Positions 14,794-25,006 are shown, counted from the first letter of the stretch. The stretch is DNA of 64,000 nucleotides from Microbacterium pumilum (GCF_039530225.1 NZ_BAAAOH010000001.1:1302001-1366000), one strand, 5' to 3'. Notes: generated by a model from the sequence alone, not told the origin. A program made the numbers and translations.

Positions 14794-16341
14794 ATGGCTC
14801 GGGTTCGGCGCGAAGTGCGCACGCTCGGTCCGGGATGGTCGGAACCGATGCTGTGGTACGCGACCGCGGTCAGGGCGATGCAATCCCGCCCGCTCACGGA
14901 TCCGACCAGCTGGCTGTTCTTCGGCGCGATCCATGGCGTCCACCCGACGGTGTGGATCGAGTTCGGGCTGGTCGAGTCGGATGTGTCGGCCCCGCCGGCC
15001 CGCGTCCAGCGGCGCTTCTGGAACCAGTGCCAGCATCAGAGCTGGTACTTCCTGCCGTGGCATCGCGGGTACCTGACCGCGTTCGAGCAGGTCGCTCGCG
15101 AGGCGATCGTCGCGGCCGGCGGGCCCGAGGACTGGGCCCTGCCGTATTGGAACTACAGCGATCCGACCCGGGCGGATGCGCGGAAGCTGCCGGAAGTGTT
15201 CGCCGAAGCCTCGCTCCCCGACGGGACGGACAATCCGCTGCGCGTCGAACGGCGTTTCGGGAGCGGCACGATGCCGATCCTCATCGCACCGGGACTCGTG
15301 TCGGTGGCCGCGCTCGACGACATCGAGTTCACCGGCGGGGTGGGCGACATCCCACCGGGTTTCGGCGGTCCGCGAACGCTCTTTCACCACGGACCGGAAT
15401 CGGAGACGACCAACGGGGGCCTGGAGTCGACACCGCACAACAACCTGCACGGTGCGATCGGCGGCAGCATCCCGGGTGCCGATCCGAATGACTGGCGCAA
15501 CTTCGGCCTGATGTCCACGCCGCTGACTGCCGCGCTCGACCCAATTTTCTGGCTGCATCACGCGAACATCGATCGGCTCTGGAGTTCCTGGCGGCGCGTC
15601 AACGATGACCCGACGGACGAGAGTTGGCTCGACGGACCGGCGGACCGACCGTTCGTCATGCCGACGAGCGACGGCGAGTGGACCTACACCGCTCGCGATG
15701 TACTCGACACATCGGCACTGCCGCTCGACTATGCCTACGACGACGAGCTGCTGCCGATCGACGTGGGGCCCGTCATCGGCGGACCCCCCGACGCGGGGCC
15801 GGGGGGCGGCGTCGATCTGGATGAAGGAACGACCATGACCCCAGAAGCCACGCCGGAGTTGATCGGTGCCAGCGATGGCGGCGTGCACGTCGTCGGCGAG
15901 ACCGACGCCGCCGTCAGGATGGATGAGCAGCGGACGGGGTCGCTGCGTCGCGGGTTCGACCGCGGCGGTGCGGCAGATGCCGACGGTGCGGTACCGCCGC
16001 CGCGCGTCTTCCTCAAGCTCGAAGGCATCCACGGAACGAGCGACGCCGCGTTGTACTACGTCTACGTCAATGTGCCCTCCGACGAAGAACCCGCCGCACA
16101 CCCGGACCGCCTCGCAGGCACCCTGTCCCTGTTCGGCGTCTCGGCCGCGAGCGATCGCAACGGCCCGAATGCGGGCAGCGGCATCAATCAGGTGCTGGAG
16201 ATCAGCCGCATCGTCGAATCTCTGCACTTGTCGGGCGACGACCTCGCGGCGCTCGACGTCCGCTTCGTGCCGGCGAACGAGACCGTGGCGGCCGCGGACT
16301 TCATGGTCGGCCGGATGAGCGTCTTCATGCTCGAGCCATGA
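14794..16341 (+). CDS. Tyrosinase-family type-3 copper protein with C-terminal beta domain
   Basis: 515 residues. Copper A ligands are H47 (or H50), H81 and H90 in CQHQSWYFLPWHRGYL; copper B ligands are H215 and H219 (HNNLHGAIGG) and H255/H256 in DPIFWLHHANIDRLW. All six positions are present, so phenol or catechol oxidation is expected. After a Gly/Pro-rich linker (about residues 325-365) a C-terminal beta-rich region (about 400-515, VFLKLEGIHGTSDAALYYVY) resembles in position and pattern the capping domain of plant polyphenol oxidases, which shields the active site; that comparison is inference. No Tat or Sec signal is seen. GAAGGAGG at 14781-14788 precedes ATG 14794. The stop overlaps the DUF2182 gene (ATGA). 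Confidence 0.88.
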   Translation: MARVRREVRTLGPGWSEPMLWYATAVRAMQSRPLTDPTSWLFFGAIHGVHPTVWIEFGLVESDVSAPPARVQRRFWNQCQHQSWYFLPWHRGYLTAFEQVAREAIVAAGGPEDWALPYWNYSDPTRADARKLPEVFAEASLPDGTDNPLRVERRFGSGTMPILIAPGLVSVAALDDIEFTGGVGDIPPGFGGPRTLFHHGPESETTNGGLESTPHNNLHGAIGGSIPGADPNDWRNFGLMSTPLTAALDPIFWLHHANIDRLWSSWRRVNDDPTDESWLDGPADRPFVMPTSDGEWTYTARDVLDTSALPLDYAYDDELLPIDVGPVIGGPPDAGPGGGVDLDEGTTMTPEATPELIGASDGGVHVVGETDAAVRMDEQRTGSLRRGFDRGGAADADGAVPPPRVFLKLEGIHGTSDAALYYVYVNVPSDEEPAAHPDRLAGTLSLFGVSAASDRNGPNAGSGINQVLEISRIVESLHLSGDDLAALDVRFVPANETVAAADFMVGRMSVFMLEP

Positions 16342-17105
16342 GCGCGCGCCTGCGGCTGCGCGGTGTCTCCGGGCTCCTTCGCCGGCCGCCCGCACCGGGA
16401 TTGCTCGTCGCCAGCATCATCGGCTGGGCCGCACTGGTGTGGTCGGTCGCGAGCGATGGCGCAGAACAGGCGGGCGACACGGGGCGCACCCTGCATGCCG
16501 CGCATGTCATGGATGCCGCATCGCAGACCGTGGGTTCGACGCTGATGCCGCACTCCGTCGCCATGTGGCTGGCGATGATCCTCGCGATGACACCGCTCCT
16601 GTTGCTGCGAGAGGTCGGCCGCCTGTGGCGCGGCAGTCTCCGAAGACGCAGGCTCCCGACGATCGCCGTCTTCCTCGCTGGTCATGGCCTCGTGTGGGTG
16701 CTGCTGGGGCTCGTCGTCGTGCCGCTCTCGCAGCTGATCGCGGCGAGCGCTGGGTCGATCTGGCTCGCGGTGGCGCTCACCCTGATCTGGCAGTGCTCGC
16801 CGCTGCGGCAGCGCTCCCTCAATGCCTGCCACCGCGCGCCGACGCTGCGGGTCTTCGGCGCCGTCGCGCACGGGGATGCGTGGCGGTACGGCGTCATCAC
16901 GGGCGGGGCGTGCGCGGCCGCTTGCGGCCCCATCATGCTGCTGGTGCTGATCGCGCCGGAGTTCCACGTCGCCGCCATGGTCGTCGCGACCGTCATCCTG
17001 ACCGCCGAGCGCTACCAGCCGGCCAGGCAGCCTCGATGGCGACTGCCGCTCGCACCCGAGTCGCCGGAGTGGCGGGGTGTGCGCGCGGGGGCGGCGCTGA
17101 GGTGA
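16338..17105 (+). CDS. DUF2182 integral membrane protein
   Basis: 255 residues with six or so hydrophobic segments. The signature MPHSVAMWLAMILAMTPLL matches the W-x2-M-x2-AM region of DUF2182, described as predicted metal-binding membrane proteins; a later CxxAACGPIMLL-like segment (GGACAAACGPIMLL) is also typical. Its ATG overlaps the tyrosinase stop by 4 bases, so the two are translationally coupled. A role in copper handling for the tyrosinase is an inference from that coupling and from the Met/His/Cys-rich membrane motifs. It is convergent with the giant DUF5979 gene, 31 bases away. Confidence 0.82.
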   Translation: MSARLRLRGVSGLLRRPPAPGLLVASIIGWAALVWSVASDGAEQAGDTGRTLHAAHVMDAASQTVGSTLMPHSVAMWLAMILAMTPLLLLREVGRLWRGSLRRRRLPTIAVFLAGHGLVWVLLGLVVVPLSQLIAASAGSIWLAVALTLIWQCSPLRQRSLNACHRAPTLRVFGAVAHGDAWRYGVITGGACAAACGPIMLLVLIAPEFHVAAMVVATVILTAERYQPARQPRWRLPLAPESPEWRGVRAGAALR

Positions 17106-17136
17106 TTTCGGGTGACGAGCCGGCCGAGGATGGCGG

Positions 17137-20100
17137 CTAGCGCTCGGGCGCGGAATCGGTGCGTCTGCGACTCCGGACGACGAAGACGACGCCGGTCCCG
17201 AGGATGAGCAGACCCGCACCCACCCACACCGCCGCGACGGCGATCGTGCCGCCTGTCGGAGGCAGAGGAGGAGGCTTGGGCGGCGTGTTGTGCTCGGTCG
17301 TGCACGCCGGGTCGAAAAGGTCGGCGCAGGTCGAAGGAGGAACATCCGCGGTGGCCAGAGCGGCGTTGCGGATCGTCGCATGCCACGCGTCACCGGCGAC
17401 GGTCAATCGATACGTGAGGGTGACGCTCTGCCCAGGTGTGAGCGTGCCGATCGTCCAGACGAGCTTCGACGCGGCCGCGTCGACGAGCGCAGCGGTGCCC
17501 GTCGGCGGGCTCGTCGCGCTGACAGCGCCGAACGGCAGGACGGCGGCGAGGTCGTCGGTGACGACGACGTCGTGCACGGGCACGGTTCCGGTCGAGTCCA
17601 CGGTGATGGTGTACGTGACGGCGTCACCGGGTCGGATCGTGGTTCCGGTGGGCGGGTCGCTCGTCTTGTGCACCGAGAACGCGCCCGCGGACCGATCGAC
17701 GGAGTTGATGATCTCCAAGCCGATCGTCGGATCGGGGATGTCCTCCTGCGGGTGCGGCATGGAGATCACGACGGCACGAGCGCCCAGGCAGGGGAGCGTG
17801 CCGGAGTCGTCGCAGGGCTCCGTGACGGGTTCGGGCTGGCTCGCGAGGCCCTCGACGGTGAAGCCCGGAGCGTTCCAGTGCCAGGCGTCGTCGAGCAGGG
17901 CGGGCATTGTCGTCAGCGGCTCGGTGAGGGTGCAGACGGAGCCGACCGGGATGGTCACCGGCGGGTCGGTGTCGGGACCGACGACGATCCGCTCTCCTTC
18001 ACTGAGGGCGAAGTCACCGCCGAGCGGGTCGCCGGTGCCGGGGACGCACTCCCACGTCATCGGGTACGACTGCGAGCGGTCCACAATCCCCTCCACGTTT
18101 CCGGTCACGAGCTTGGTGAGGAAGAACTCACCGAAGACGCGGCGGATCGGGTTCGTCACGAGGATCGGCGGGGCGAGCTCGACGTCGGGAATCGCTCGGT
18201 TCGTCCGTGTCACGACGATCGGTCCGCTGACGATCGCGGGCTCCCATGTGTACGACGGGTCGCCCTCGACGGGCTGGCCCTGCGCCCCCGGGACGTCCTC
18301 GGTCGCCGTGCAGACGGACCCGACGAGGATGCCGCCCTGCTCCCATTCCGCTGCCGTGGTGGCCTGCCACGTGCCGACCACAGGGTCATCCGAGCCGTAG
18401 ACGCATGTCACGGTTCCCGTGAACACCCGATCGACGGGGACGAGGTCGCTCCCGGGTCCTGTCACGGCCTTGACGACCCGGACGTTCGAGTACACGCGGT
18501 GCACGGAGTTCGCGACGGATAGCAGCGCCGTCTCGCCGGACGTCAGCTCGACATCGTCGGGACTGTAGGTCGGCTCGTTCCATCCGAACGAGCCGTCGAC
18601 CAGGTCGGCGGGATCGGGGGTGTCCTCGGTGATCGTGCACACGGCGGAGGCCGGTACCCGCTCGTCGGCAGGTGCGAACGCGGTGACGGTGGCGTTCGCC
18701 GTCACCGCGAAGCGGTCCGAGAACACCGCGTCGCCGAGCAGACATGTCCAGGTTCCGGCGAACGCGGCATCCGGTACAACGCCGCCGTCGGGGTCGACGA
18801 GCACCTTGGCGACGTCGAGTCCGGCGTAGAGGCGGCCGACCGTGTTCGTCACCGTGACGGTCGCGGTGCCGCCGGCCACGACGGTGACGGGGTCGCTCAC
18901 TGTCGGCTCGAGCCATTCGAACGAGGCATCCGGGAGTCCCTCGGTGCCGGGGTCGTCCTCGGTCACGGTGCACACCGACTCCAGCAGCACATCGGGTCCG
19001 GTGAAGGTGCCGCCCGCGACCAGGGACCAGACGCCGGTGATCGGGGCATCCGTTCCGTAGACGCAGGAGTACGTGCCGGTGAACGTCGCTCCCGAGTCGA
19101 CCGCGCCGAACGGGTCGACGACGTCCTTCGTGATCTGGAACGGGCTGCTCACGCGCACGATCGGGTTGACCGCCCAGAACGCGATGGTGGGGTCATCGCG
19201 TGTGAGCACGAACGGGCCGGTGTTCTCCGGAGTGGGTGCAGGTGGTTGGGTGTCGGCGGCGGGGCCCCACGTGAGGACGGGGGCTCCCCATGCGTAAGAC
19301 GAGTCGACGAGAAGGTCGTTCGACGGCGTGTCTTCGTAGCCCGAGCACGTCCATCCGATGGACGCCGTGATCGGCACCTCGCCACCGTCTGCGATGACTC
19401 CATCGGCGTACCGCGTGGCGATCTCGGGTGCGTCGGGCACGGTGCACGATCCGTGCAGTGTGAAGTCATCGGCGCCGCCGCCGAGGTTCACGTAGCCCTG
19501 CGTCTGTCCCGTCACGAGCTTGCGCACCAGCACCGAGCCGGAGTCCCGGACGAGTGTGTTGGCGACGGTGATGACGTTGGGGCCCCCTGCCGACACCGTG
19601 ACACCTGTCACCGTTGCCGCGAGCCAGCGGAACGCGGGATCGGCCGAGGGTGCTCCGAGGTCGCCCTCCGTAGCCGAGCAGTCCGCGGTGACGGGAACAT
19701 CGTCGGCGAGCTCGACCCCGGCCGCACCGGCGGTCACGTCGACGGAGCCGCCGAACGAAGATCCGCCGTACGTGCATGACCAAGTGACGGGGTACGTCTG
19801 GTCGGGGTCGACGACGCCCTGCGCGCCCGCCACCGTCTTCACCAGACGCAACGGCACGAGCACGCGTTCGATCGGGTTCTCGACCTGGACCGTCGCAGTC
19901 CCGTCGACGGGCACCGCGATCGTCGCGTCCGCGGGCGTGTAGACCGGGGGTCCCCACGCATAAGACGCGTCCACGAGCTGCGACGGGTCGGGCGGTGCTT
20001 CGACCGCGACACAGGTCGAGCCGGCGGGAATGCCCGACTGCGTCGCGATCCCATCCGCCGGCACGGTCACCTGGTAGACGAAGCCCAGCCCGCAGTTCAG

Positions 20101-23100
20101 GTTCACGACGAACGTCGCGCCGGCCGCGAGCCCGCCGACCTCCCCGGTCACGTCCTTCTGTATCCCGACGGATCCGGTCCGCGGGGTGATGGGGTTCGTC
20201 GCGTTGATCTGCACTGGAACGGTCGCGTCGTTGAGAGCGAAGTCCACCGAGGGGCCTCCGGCGGGCGCTCCGCCGATGGAGAACTCCACGGGGTCCCAAC
20301 CGAACGCCGGCGAGGTCGGATCGGGCGTCGCTGTCTCGGCGATCGTGCAGGTGGTGCCCAGCGGCAGGTCGACGCCGTCAGGAGGTGCCCAGTTCTCGCC
20401 GTCCGCAATGACGGCGATGTCGTCGAGGAGCGTCGCGCCGCCCAGCGAGCACACCACCGAGAAAGTGAACCCGCCGCCGTCGTAGCCGGCATCCTTCCCC
20501 GCGCCGACGACCGACTTCGTCAGCCGGAAGGTCCCGTCGAGGCGGTCGACGGTGTTGGTGACGGTGACCGCGGCGGGCGTCGTCGCCGACTCCACCACGA
20601 CGGATGTCCCGGGGTCGTACGATGGCGGCAGCCATACATACGACGGATCGCCGGCGTTGGGCGGGGCCACCAGCGTCGCATCGTCCTCCCGCACCGTGCA
20701 CGTCGACCCGAGCAGCAGACCCGTCACGGTCTGCGAGGACCCTTCCGTCAGGGCAACTGAAGCGCTGACAGGTGCGTCAGCGCCGTACACGCAGGAGTAT
20801 GTGATGTCGAAGACGCGGCCGGGGTCGACGACGCCGTCGGGAGCGACGACCGCCTTGGTGATGGTGAGTGCACCGGTGACACGCACGACGGGGTTGTCGA
20901 CCGTGACGGCCACGACCTGCCCTGGATCGGTGATCGTGACCGACGCCGGGGAGACGACCGGGTTCCCCCAGGCGTACGAACCGTCGATGAGGCCGCCGGT
21001 CGGGGAGGTCTCCGAGATGTCGCACGTCGTGCCGACGGGCAGATCGGGGGTCGTCGCTGCTCCGCCGACGCCCACCGGGATGGTCGCCGTGTAGCCGTTG
21101 TCGCACGAGAGGCCGATGTCGAAGGATGCCTGTGCCGTGACACCCGCCGTCTCGCCCGAGATGGACTTGGTCACCCGCACCGTCCCGAAGACGGCGATGG
21201 TGGGATTGGTGACCGTGAGTGTCGCGCTGCCGTTCGCGGGAACGATCGCCGTGATACCCGGAGCCCAGGTCGGGGTCCCCCACACGTATGCCGGCGACAG
21301 CAGGCCCGGGTCCGGCGTCTGCTCCTGCACCGCGCAGGAATTGCCGGCGGGAACCGTCACACTCGTGCTGCCGCCAGAAGCAACGGTGACCTGCCCCCGC
21401 GCCACGCCGCAGTCGTAGGTGACGACGAAGGGCTCACCCGTGCCGATGTAGCCGTCGCCGTCGACGACTTTCGCGATGATGAGCTCGCCGGTCTCGCGAG
21501 CGTAGGTGTTGGTGACCGTGATGCTCGTCGATGCGCCGTCGCCGATGGTGACCGAGGTCGGCGCGATCGCGCTGCCGGTCCAGGCGTAGCTGGGATCCGC
21601 GAAGTCGTCGGGTTGTGTCGTCAGCGTCTCCGAGAAGCTGCAGACGGAGCCCGCCGGGATGGGTGCGGTCGGTGTTGTGGCGGTGGCGGTTGTCGCGTTG
21701 ATCGTGCCCGAGGTGGTGGGCCCGTTCGTGAGGGTGCACGAGTAGGCGACGGGGAAGACGCGCGCCGACCCGCCGATGTATCCGCCGGGGCCTTCTACCG
21801 ACTTCGTGACGGCGAAGGTGCCGAAACGCTGCTCGACCTGGTTCGTGATGGTCACGGTGGCCGTCTGCTGGTCGGAGACCGTGACCGGCTGCGTCGAGTA
21901 GGCAGGTGCGCCCCATGCGAACGACGCGTTCAGGAGTCCCCCGGTGGGCGGATTCTCCGTCACCAGGCAAGAGCGGCCGGCGGGGATGCCGCTGACCGTG
22001 ACGGGCGCCGACGTGGTCAGCGTCGTGAAGGTCCCGCTGTATCCGGCTCCGCAGTCGTAGGTGCCCGAGAAGGTCTTCGTGGCGCCACCCGTGTAACCCC
22101 CGACTGGATCGTCGACGACCTTCGAGATCTGCAGCGAGCCGGTCGCCTGCCGGTTGACGACGGCGCACGTGACCGTCGTAGCGGCCGGCAGGTCGGGCAG
22201 GGTCACGATTCCGGTCGCGGTCACGGGGTAGGACGTGCCCCCGGCGGTGCATGTCCAGTTCCCGACCTGGACGAACCCGGTCTCCGCTGCGCCGGTGCCC
22301 TGCTCGCTCAGCTGGTAGGTGCCCGCAATGACGCGCTTGCTCGTGACGGCATCCGATCCGGACGGTCCAGAGATGACCGTGCCTGCCGCCGCGCCCGACG
22401 TTCCGGTGGCAGTGAGAGTCCACAGCGCCGGACTGGCGGCGCCCCCCTGGACTTGCTTGACGAGAGTGAGCGTGGTCCGCGGCGTGTAGGTGTTGGTGAA
22501 CGTGCAGGTGATGGACGGGTCGGGCAGGTAGGCCGGCGGTGGCACGTTCGCCAGCGTGACTTTGCGCGCGGCGACGTTCGTCGAGCCGGGGATCGTGACG
22601 AGCTGCCCCGCGGCGTTGTACTCCTGGCAGACGAGAGCCGACAGCGACCACCTGTCATCGCCGGGATCCGTCTCGGCCACCGTCACCGTGTTGCCGCTGA
22701 CCAGCGACCGCTGCACAGTGCCTCCGTTTGCCAGGTTGAACGCACTGTTGGACCAGGGAGAGCCGTCGAGCGTCGATGTCGAGGTGAACGCGAACGACGG
22801 CGCACCAGGAGGACTGCCGACGACGTTCTTAACGATGCGCAGCGAACGCTCCTGCGCGATGGCGGCGTACATGCACGCGTGCGTCTGGGTGCCCTCGACG
22901 GTGGAGAAGACGTTCTGCGGAGTGCCGACTGGTGTTACGGGGCAGGTCGTCGAAGTTCCCGTGCCGATGAACCCGAGCATGACGAGCTTGAACGTGAGCC
23001 CGCCCTGCGACAGCGTCACGTTGGAGATCTGATTGGTGAACGTGAGGATGTCGTTGCAGCAGTTGCCGGCGCCGGTGTTGGGTGTCTCATCGAGTGTCCA

Positions 23101-23607
23101 GTTGAATGTCAGCGTGTTGGGGCTCGCGAAGCCCGTGAGGGTTGCGCGCAGGTCCCCTGTGAAGTAGCGGTCGTCGGCATAGACGGGGTTGTTGTAGTGC
23201 ACCATCCGTCCGATGAGGAACGGGGCGCCATCGGTCACGGAGGAGACGGAGGAGGGCCGGAACCCGACCGCGCTCTGCGACGAGGTGCTGAGGTTCGCGG
23301 GGCACGACGAGGTGCTCTGGCCGGGGCGGCCGTGCGCGGTGAGAGCCTCGTTCGGCGCAGCGACGACTCCCGACGAGGTGGACGTGTTGGCAGGGGAGTA
23401 GCGGATGCAGTTGCCCGATGTGCCGTTGTCGACACCCTCTTGGTTGGCGAGCTGTCCCTGCACCGTGCCGAGGCTCACTGTGGCGGCGCTCGCGGCCGGC
23501 ACAGGCCCGACCGTGGACGAGTAGAGGACGGACGATGCCGCCACCACGCCCACGACAAGCATCGCCAAAACGGAACGCAAACGTTTGCGGGCCGTGCGCT
23601 GCGCCAT
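17137..23607 (-). CDS. Giant wall-anchored protein with 13 DUF5979-like repeats (LPPTGG)
   Basis: 2156 residues. The signal peptide is about 1-42. An N-terminal domain (about 43-260, MVHYNNPVYADDRYFTGDL) resembles choice-of-anchor K modules. Two SpaA/prealbumin-like modules are followed by 13 DUF5979-like repeats (about 487-1968, mean 114 residues), then a DUF11-type module (DAVTYTITVDSTGTVPVHDV) and LPPTGG near residue 2113 with helix and RSRRR tail for sortase attachment. Every one of the 13 repeats keeps a Lys in its first strand, a Glu after the middle Cys (TE/SE), a terminal Asn (TVTN type) and two Cys. That is the Lys-Glu-Asn arrangement of self-forming isopeptide bonds in CnaB/SpaA folds. 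It is probably a long stalk or adhesin at the cell surface. Confidence 0.85.
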   Translation of the reverse strand: MAQRTARKRLRSVLAMLVVGVVAASSVLYSSTVGPVPAASAATVSLGTVQGQLANQEGVDNGTSGNCIRYSPANTSTSSGVVAAPNEALTAHGRPGQSTSSCPANLSTSSQSAVGFRPSSVSSVTDGAPFLIGRMVHYNNPVYADDRYFTGDLRATLTGFASPNTLTFNWTLDETPNTGAGNCCNDILTFTNQISNVTLSQGGLTFKLVMLGFIGTGTSTTCPVTPVGTPQNVFSTVEGTQTHACMYAAIAQERSLRIVKNVVGSPPGAPSFAFTSTSTLDGSPWSNSAFNLANGGTVQRSLVSGNTVTVAETDPGDDRWSLSALVCQEYNAAGQLVTIPGSTNVAARKVTLANVPPPAYLPDPSITCTFTNTYTPRTTLTLVKQVQGGAASPALWTLTATGTSGAAAGTVISGPSGSDAVTSKRVIAGTYQLSEQGTGAAETGFVQVGNWTCTAGGTSYPVTATGIVTLPDLPAATTVTCAVVNRQATGSLQISKVVDDPVGGYTGGATKTFSGTYDCGAGYSGTFTTLTTSAPVTVSGIPAGRSCLVTENPPTGGLLNASFAWGAPAYSTQPVTVSDQQTATVTITNQVEQRFGTFAVTKSVEGPGGYIGGSARVFPVAYSCTLTNGPTTSGTINATTATATTPTAPIPAGSVCSFSETLTTQPDDFADPSYAWTGSAIAPTSVTIGDGASTSITVTNTYARETGELIIAKVVDGDGYIGTGEPFVVTYDCGVARGQVTVASGGSTSVTVPAGNSCAVQEQTPDPGLLSPAYVWGTPTWAPGITAIVPANGSATLTVTNPTIAVFGTVRVTKSISGETAGVTAQASFDIGLSCDNGYTATIPVGVGGAATTPDLPVGTTCDISETSPTGGLIDGSYAWGNPVVSPASVTITDPGQVVAVTVDNPVVRVTGALTITKAVVAPDGVVDPGRVFDITYSCVYGADAPVSASVALTEGSSQTVTGLLLGSTCTVREDDATLVAPPNAGDPSYVWLPPSYDPGTSVVVESATTPAAVTVTNTVDRLDGTFRLTKSVVGAGKDAGYDGGGFTFSVVCSLGGATLLDDIAVIADGENWAPPDGVDLPLGTTCTIAETATPDPTSPAFGWDPVEFSIGGAPAGGPSVDFALNDATVPVQINATNPITPRTGSVGIQKDVTGEVGGLAAGATFVVNLNCGLGFVYQVTVPADGIATQSGIPAGSTCVAVEAPPDPSQLVDASYAWGPPVYTPADATIAVPVDGTATVQVENPIERVLVPLRLVKTVAGAQGVVDPDQTYPVTWSCTYGGSSFGGSVDVTAGAAGVELADDVPVTADCSATEGDLGAPSADPAFRWLAATVTGVTVSAGGPNVITVANTLVRDSGSVLVRKLVTGQTQGYVNLGGGADDFTLHGSCTVPDAPEIATRYADGVIADGGEVPITASIGWTCSGYEDTPSNDLLVDSSYAWGAPVLTWGPAADTQPPAPTPENTGPFVLTRDDPTIAFWAVNPIVRVSSPFQITKDVVDPFGAVDSGATFTGTYSCVYGTDAPITGVWSLVAGGTFTGPDVLLESVCTVTEDDPGTEGLPDASFEWLEPTVSDPVTVVAGGTATVTVTNTVGRLYAGLDVAKVLVDPDGGVVPDAAFAGTWTCLLGDAVFSDRFAVTANATVTAFAPADERVPASAVCTITEDTPDPADLVDGSFGWNEPTYSPDDVELTSGETALLSVANSVHRVYSNVRVVKAVTGPGSDLVPVDRVFTGTVTCVYGSDDPVVGTWQATTAAEWEQGGILVGSVCTATEDVPGAQGQPVEGDPSYTWEPAIVSGPIVVTRTNRAIPDVELAPPILVTNPIRRVFGEFFLTKLVTGNVEGIVDRSQSYPMTWECVPGTGDPLGGDFALSEGERIVVGPDTDPPVTIPVGSVCTLTEPLTTMPALLDDAWHWNAPGFTVEGLASQPEPVTEPCDDSGTLPCLGARAVVISMPHPQEDIPDPTIGLEIINSVDRSAGAFSVHKTSDPPTGTTIRPGDAVTYTITVDSTGTVPVHDVVVTDDLAAVLPFGAVSATSPPTGTAALVDAAASKLVWTIGTLTPGQSVTLTYRLTVAGDAWHATIRNAALATADVPPSTCADLFDPACTTEHNTPPKPPPLPPTGGTIAVAAVWVGAGLLILGTGVVFVVRSRRRTDSAPER

Positions 23608-23874
23608 CAGAGACTTCCGATCCCACGAACCAAGCGGTGCTGCGATGCCCCGGCATCCGATGTCTCATTCAGTCACAAGGTGAGCTACTTGGACAAGCCC
23701 GATTCCAGTGCGTGCCTCGCGAGAGCTGCCGCCGCGGGGTGAAGACCGGTGCCGTTTCGATCCTCAGACTCCGGCACCGCTGCACCCCGAGAACCTCGCA
23801 GAAGCGAACCAGCCATAAACTGCCCTGAGGCCGAGGCGCTTCCGGCGCAGGCGACGGCGGGCGGGTGGAGAAGC

Positions 23875-24936
23875 ATGCGACTGGGAATGATCGGTCTCGG
23901 GCGGATGGGCGCGAACCTGGTGCGGCGGCTGATGCGGGACGGCCACGAAGCCGTGGTCTTCGACGTCAGCCCCCGGGCGGTGGCCGCGCTCGCGAGCGAG
24001 GGCGCCGTCGGCATCGGCAGTGTCGCTGAGTTCGCGGCGACGCTCGAGTCGCCACGGGTGGTGTGGCTGATGATTCCGGCAGGGCTCACCGGGCGGGTCG
24101 TGGATGAGGTCGCGGCCGTGCTCGAGCCGGGTGACATCATCATCGACGGCGGCAACTCGAACTATCGCGACGACGTTCGGCGGGCTGCGAAGCTCAAGGA
24201 GAGCGGCATCCGCTACGTCGACGTGGGTACGAGCGGCGGCGTCTTCGGCCTGGAACGCGGCTACTGCCTGATGGTCGGCGGACCCGACGAGGCGCTGGAG
24301 ATCATCGAGCCGATCCTGAAGACGATCGCCCCGGGACGCGGCGACATCCCACGCACACCAGGGCGCGAAGGGGACTACGCACCCGAGGAACTGGGGTATC
24401 TCCACTGCGGCCCGTCGGGGGCCGGTCACTACGTGAAGATGGTGCACAACGGCATCGAGTACGGCATCATGGCCGCACTCGCCGAGGGTTTGAACATCCT
24501 CGACAACGCGGATGCCGGCATCCGCGAGTCGGAGCATTCCGCCGAGGTCGCACCGCTCGAAGAGCCGGAGTTCTACCAGTTCACGATCGACACCCCGAAG
24601 GTCGCCGAGCTCTGGCGTCGCGGTTCGGTCATCTCTTCGTGGCTGCTGGATCTTACGGCGGCCGCGCTCGAGGCCAACCCCACGCTGGACGGCCTGGCGG
24701 GTCGCGTATCGGACTCGGGCGAAGGGCGGTGGACGATCAAGGCCGCGGTCGACACCGGAGTTCCCGTGCCGGTCCTTGCGGCATCCCTGTTCGAACGCTT
24801 CGCGTCACGGGGCGAGGACCACTACGCGAACCAGCTGCTCTCCGCCATGCGGCTGCAGTTCGGCGGACACCAGGAACTGCCCGCCGGCGATGTGCTGGAG
24901 GCGGGCAGTCGGAAGGCCGACTCCGACACCGCGTAG
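23875..24936 (+). CDS. gnd: 6-phosphogluconate dehydrogenase, decarboxylating (GntZ/YqeC type)
   Basis: 353 residues. The NAD(P)-binding start MRLGMIGLGRMGANLVRRLM is followed by DIIIDGGNSNYRDD, VDVGTSGGVFGLERGYCLMV and the catalytic segment GHYVKMVHNGIEYGIM. It oxidatively decarboxylates 6-phosphogluconate to ribulose 5-phosphate. Length and missing C-terminal half of the 470-residue Gnd mark it as the shorter, often NAD-linked class; it is a little longer than the usual about 300 because of an insert around GRGDIPRTPGREGDYAPEEL. ATG 23875 was chosen because the upstream in-frame extension is unrelated. The 267 bases before it carry no gene; they hold the DUF5979 gene's promoter side. Confidence 0.93.
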   Translation: MRLGMIGLGRMGANLVRRLMRDGHEAVVFDVSPRAVAALASEGAVGIGSVAEFAATLESPRVVWLMIPAGLTGRVVDEVAAVLEPGDIIIDGGNSNYRDDVRRAAKLKESGIRYVDVGTSGGVFGLERGYCLMVGGPDEALEIIEPILKTIAPGRGDIPRTPGREGDYAPEELGYLHCGPSGAGHYVKMVHNGIEYGIMAALAEGLNILDNADAGIRESEHSAEVAPLEEPEFYQFTIDTPKVAELWRRGSVISSWLLDLTAAALEANPTLDGLAGRVSDSGEGRWTIKAAVDTGVPVPVLAASLFERFASRGEDHYANQLLSAMRLQFGGHQELPAGDVLEAGSRKADSDTA

Positions 24937-25006
24937 GTCTGGCAGGTCACGCGGGTCCGCGAGCCCACTCCTGGATCCGCGACAGTGAACCGCCGCGCAG
25001 CGTCGC

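Noticed and set aside
21613..23742. 709-codon + strand frame inside the DUF5979 gene
   Set aside because: Arg/Gly-rich composition without motifs; the minus-strand frame has signal peptide, repeats and LPPTGG.
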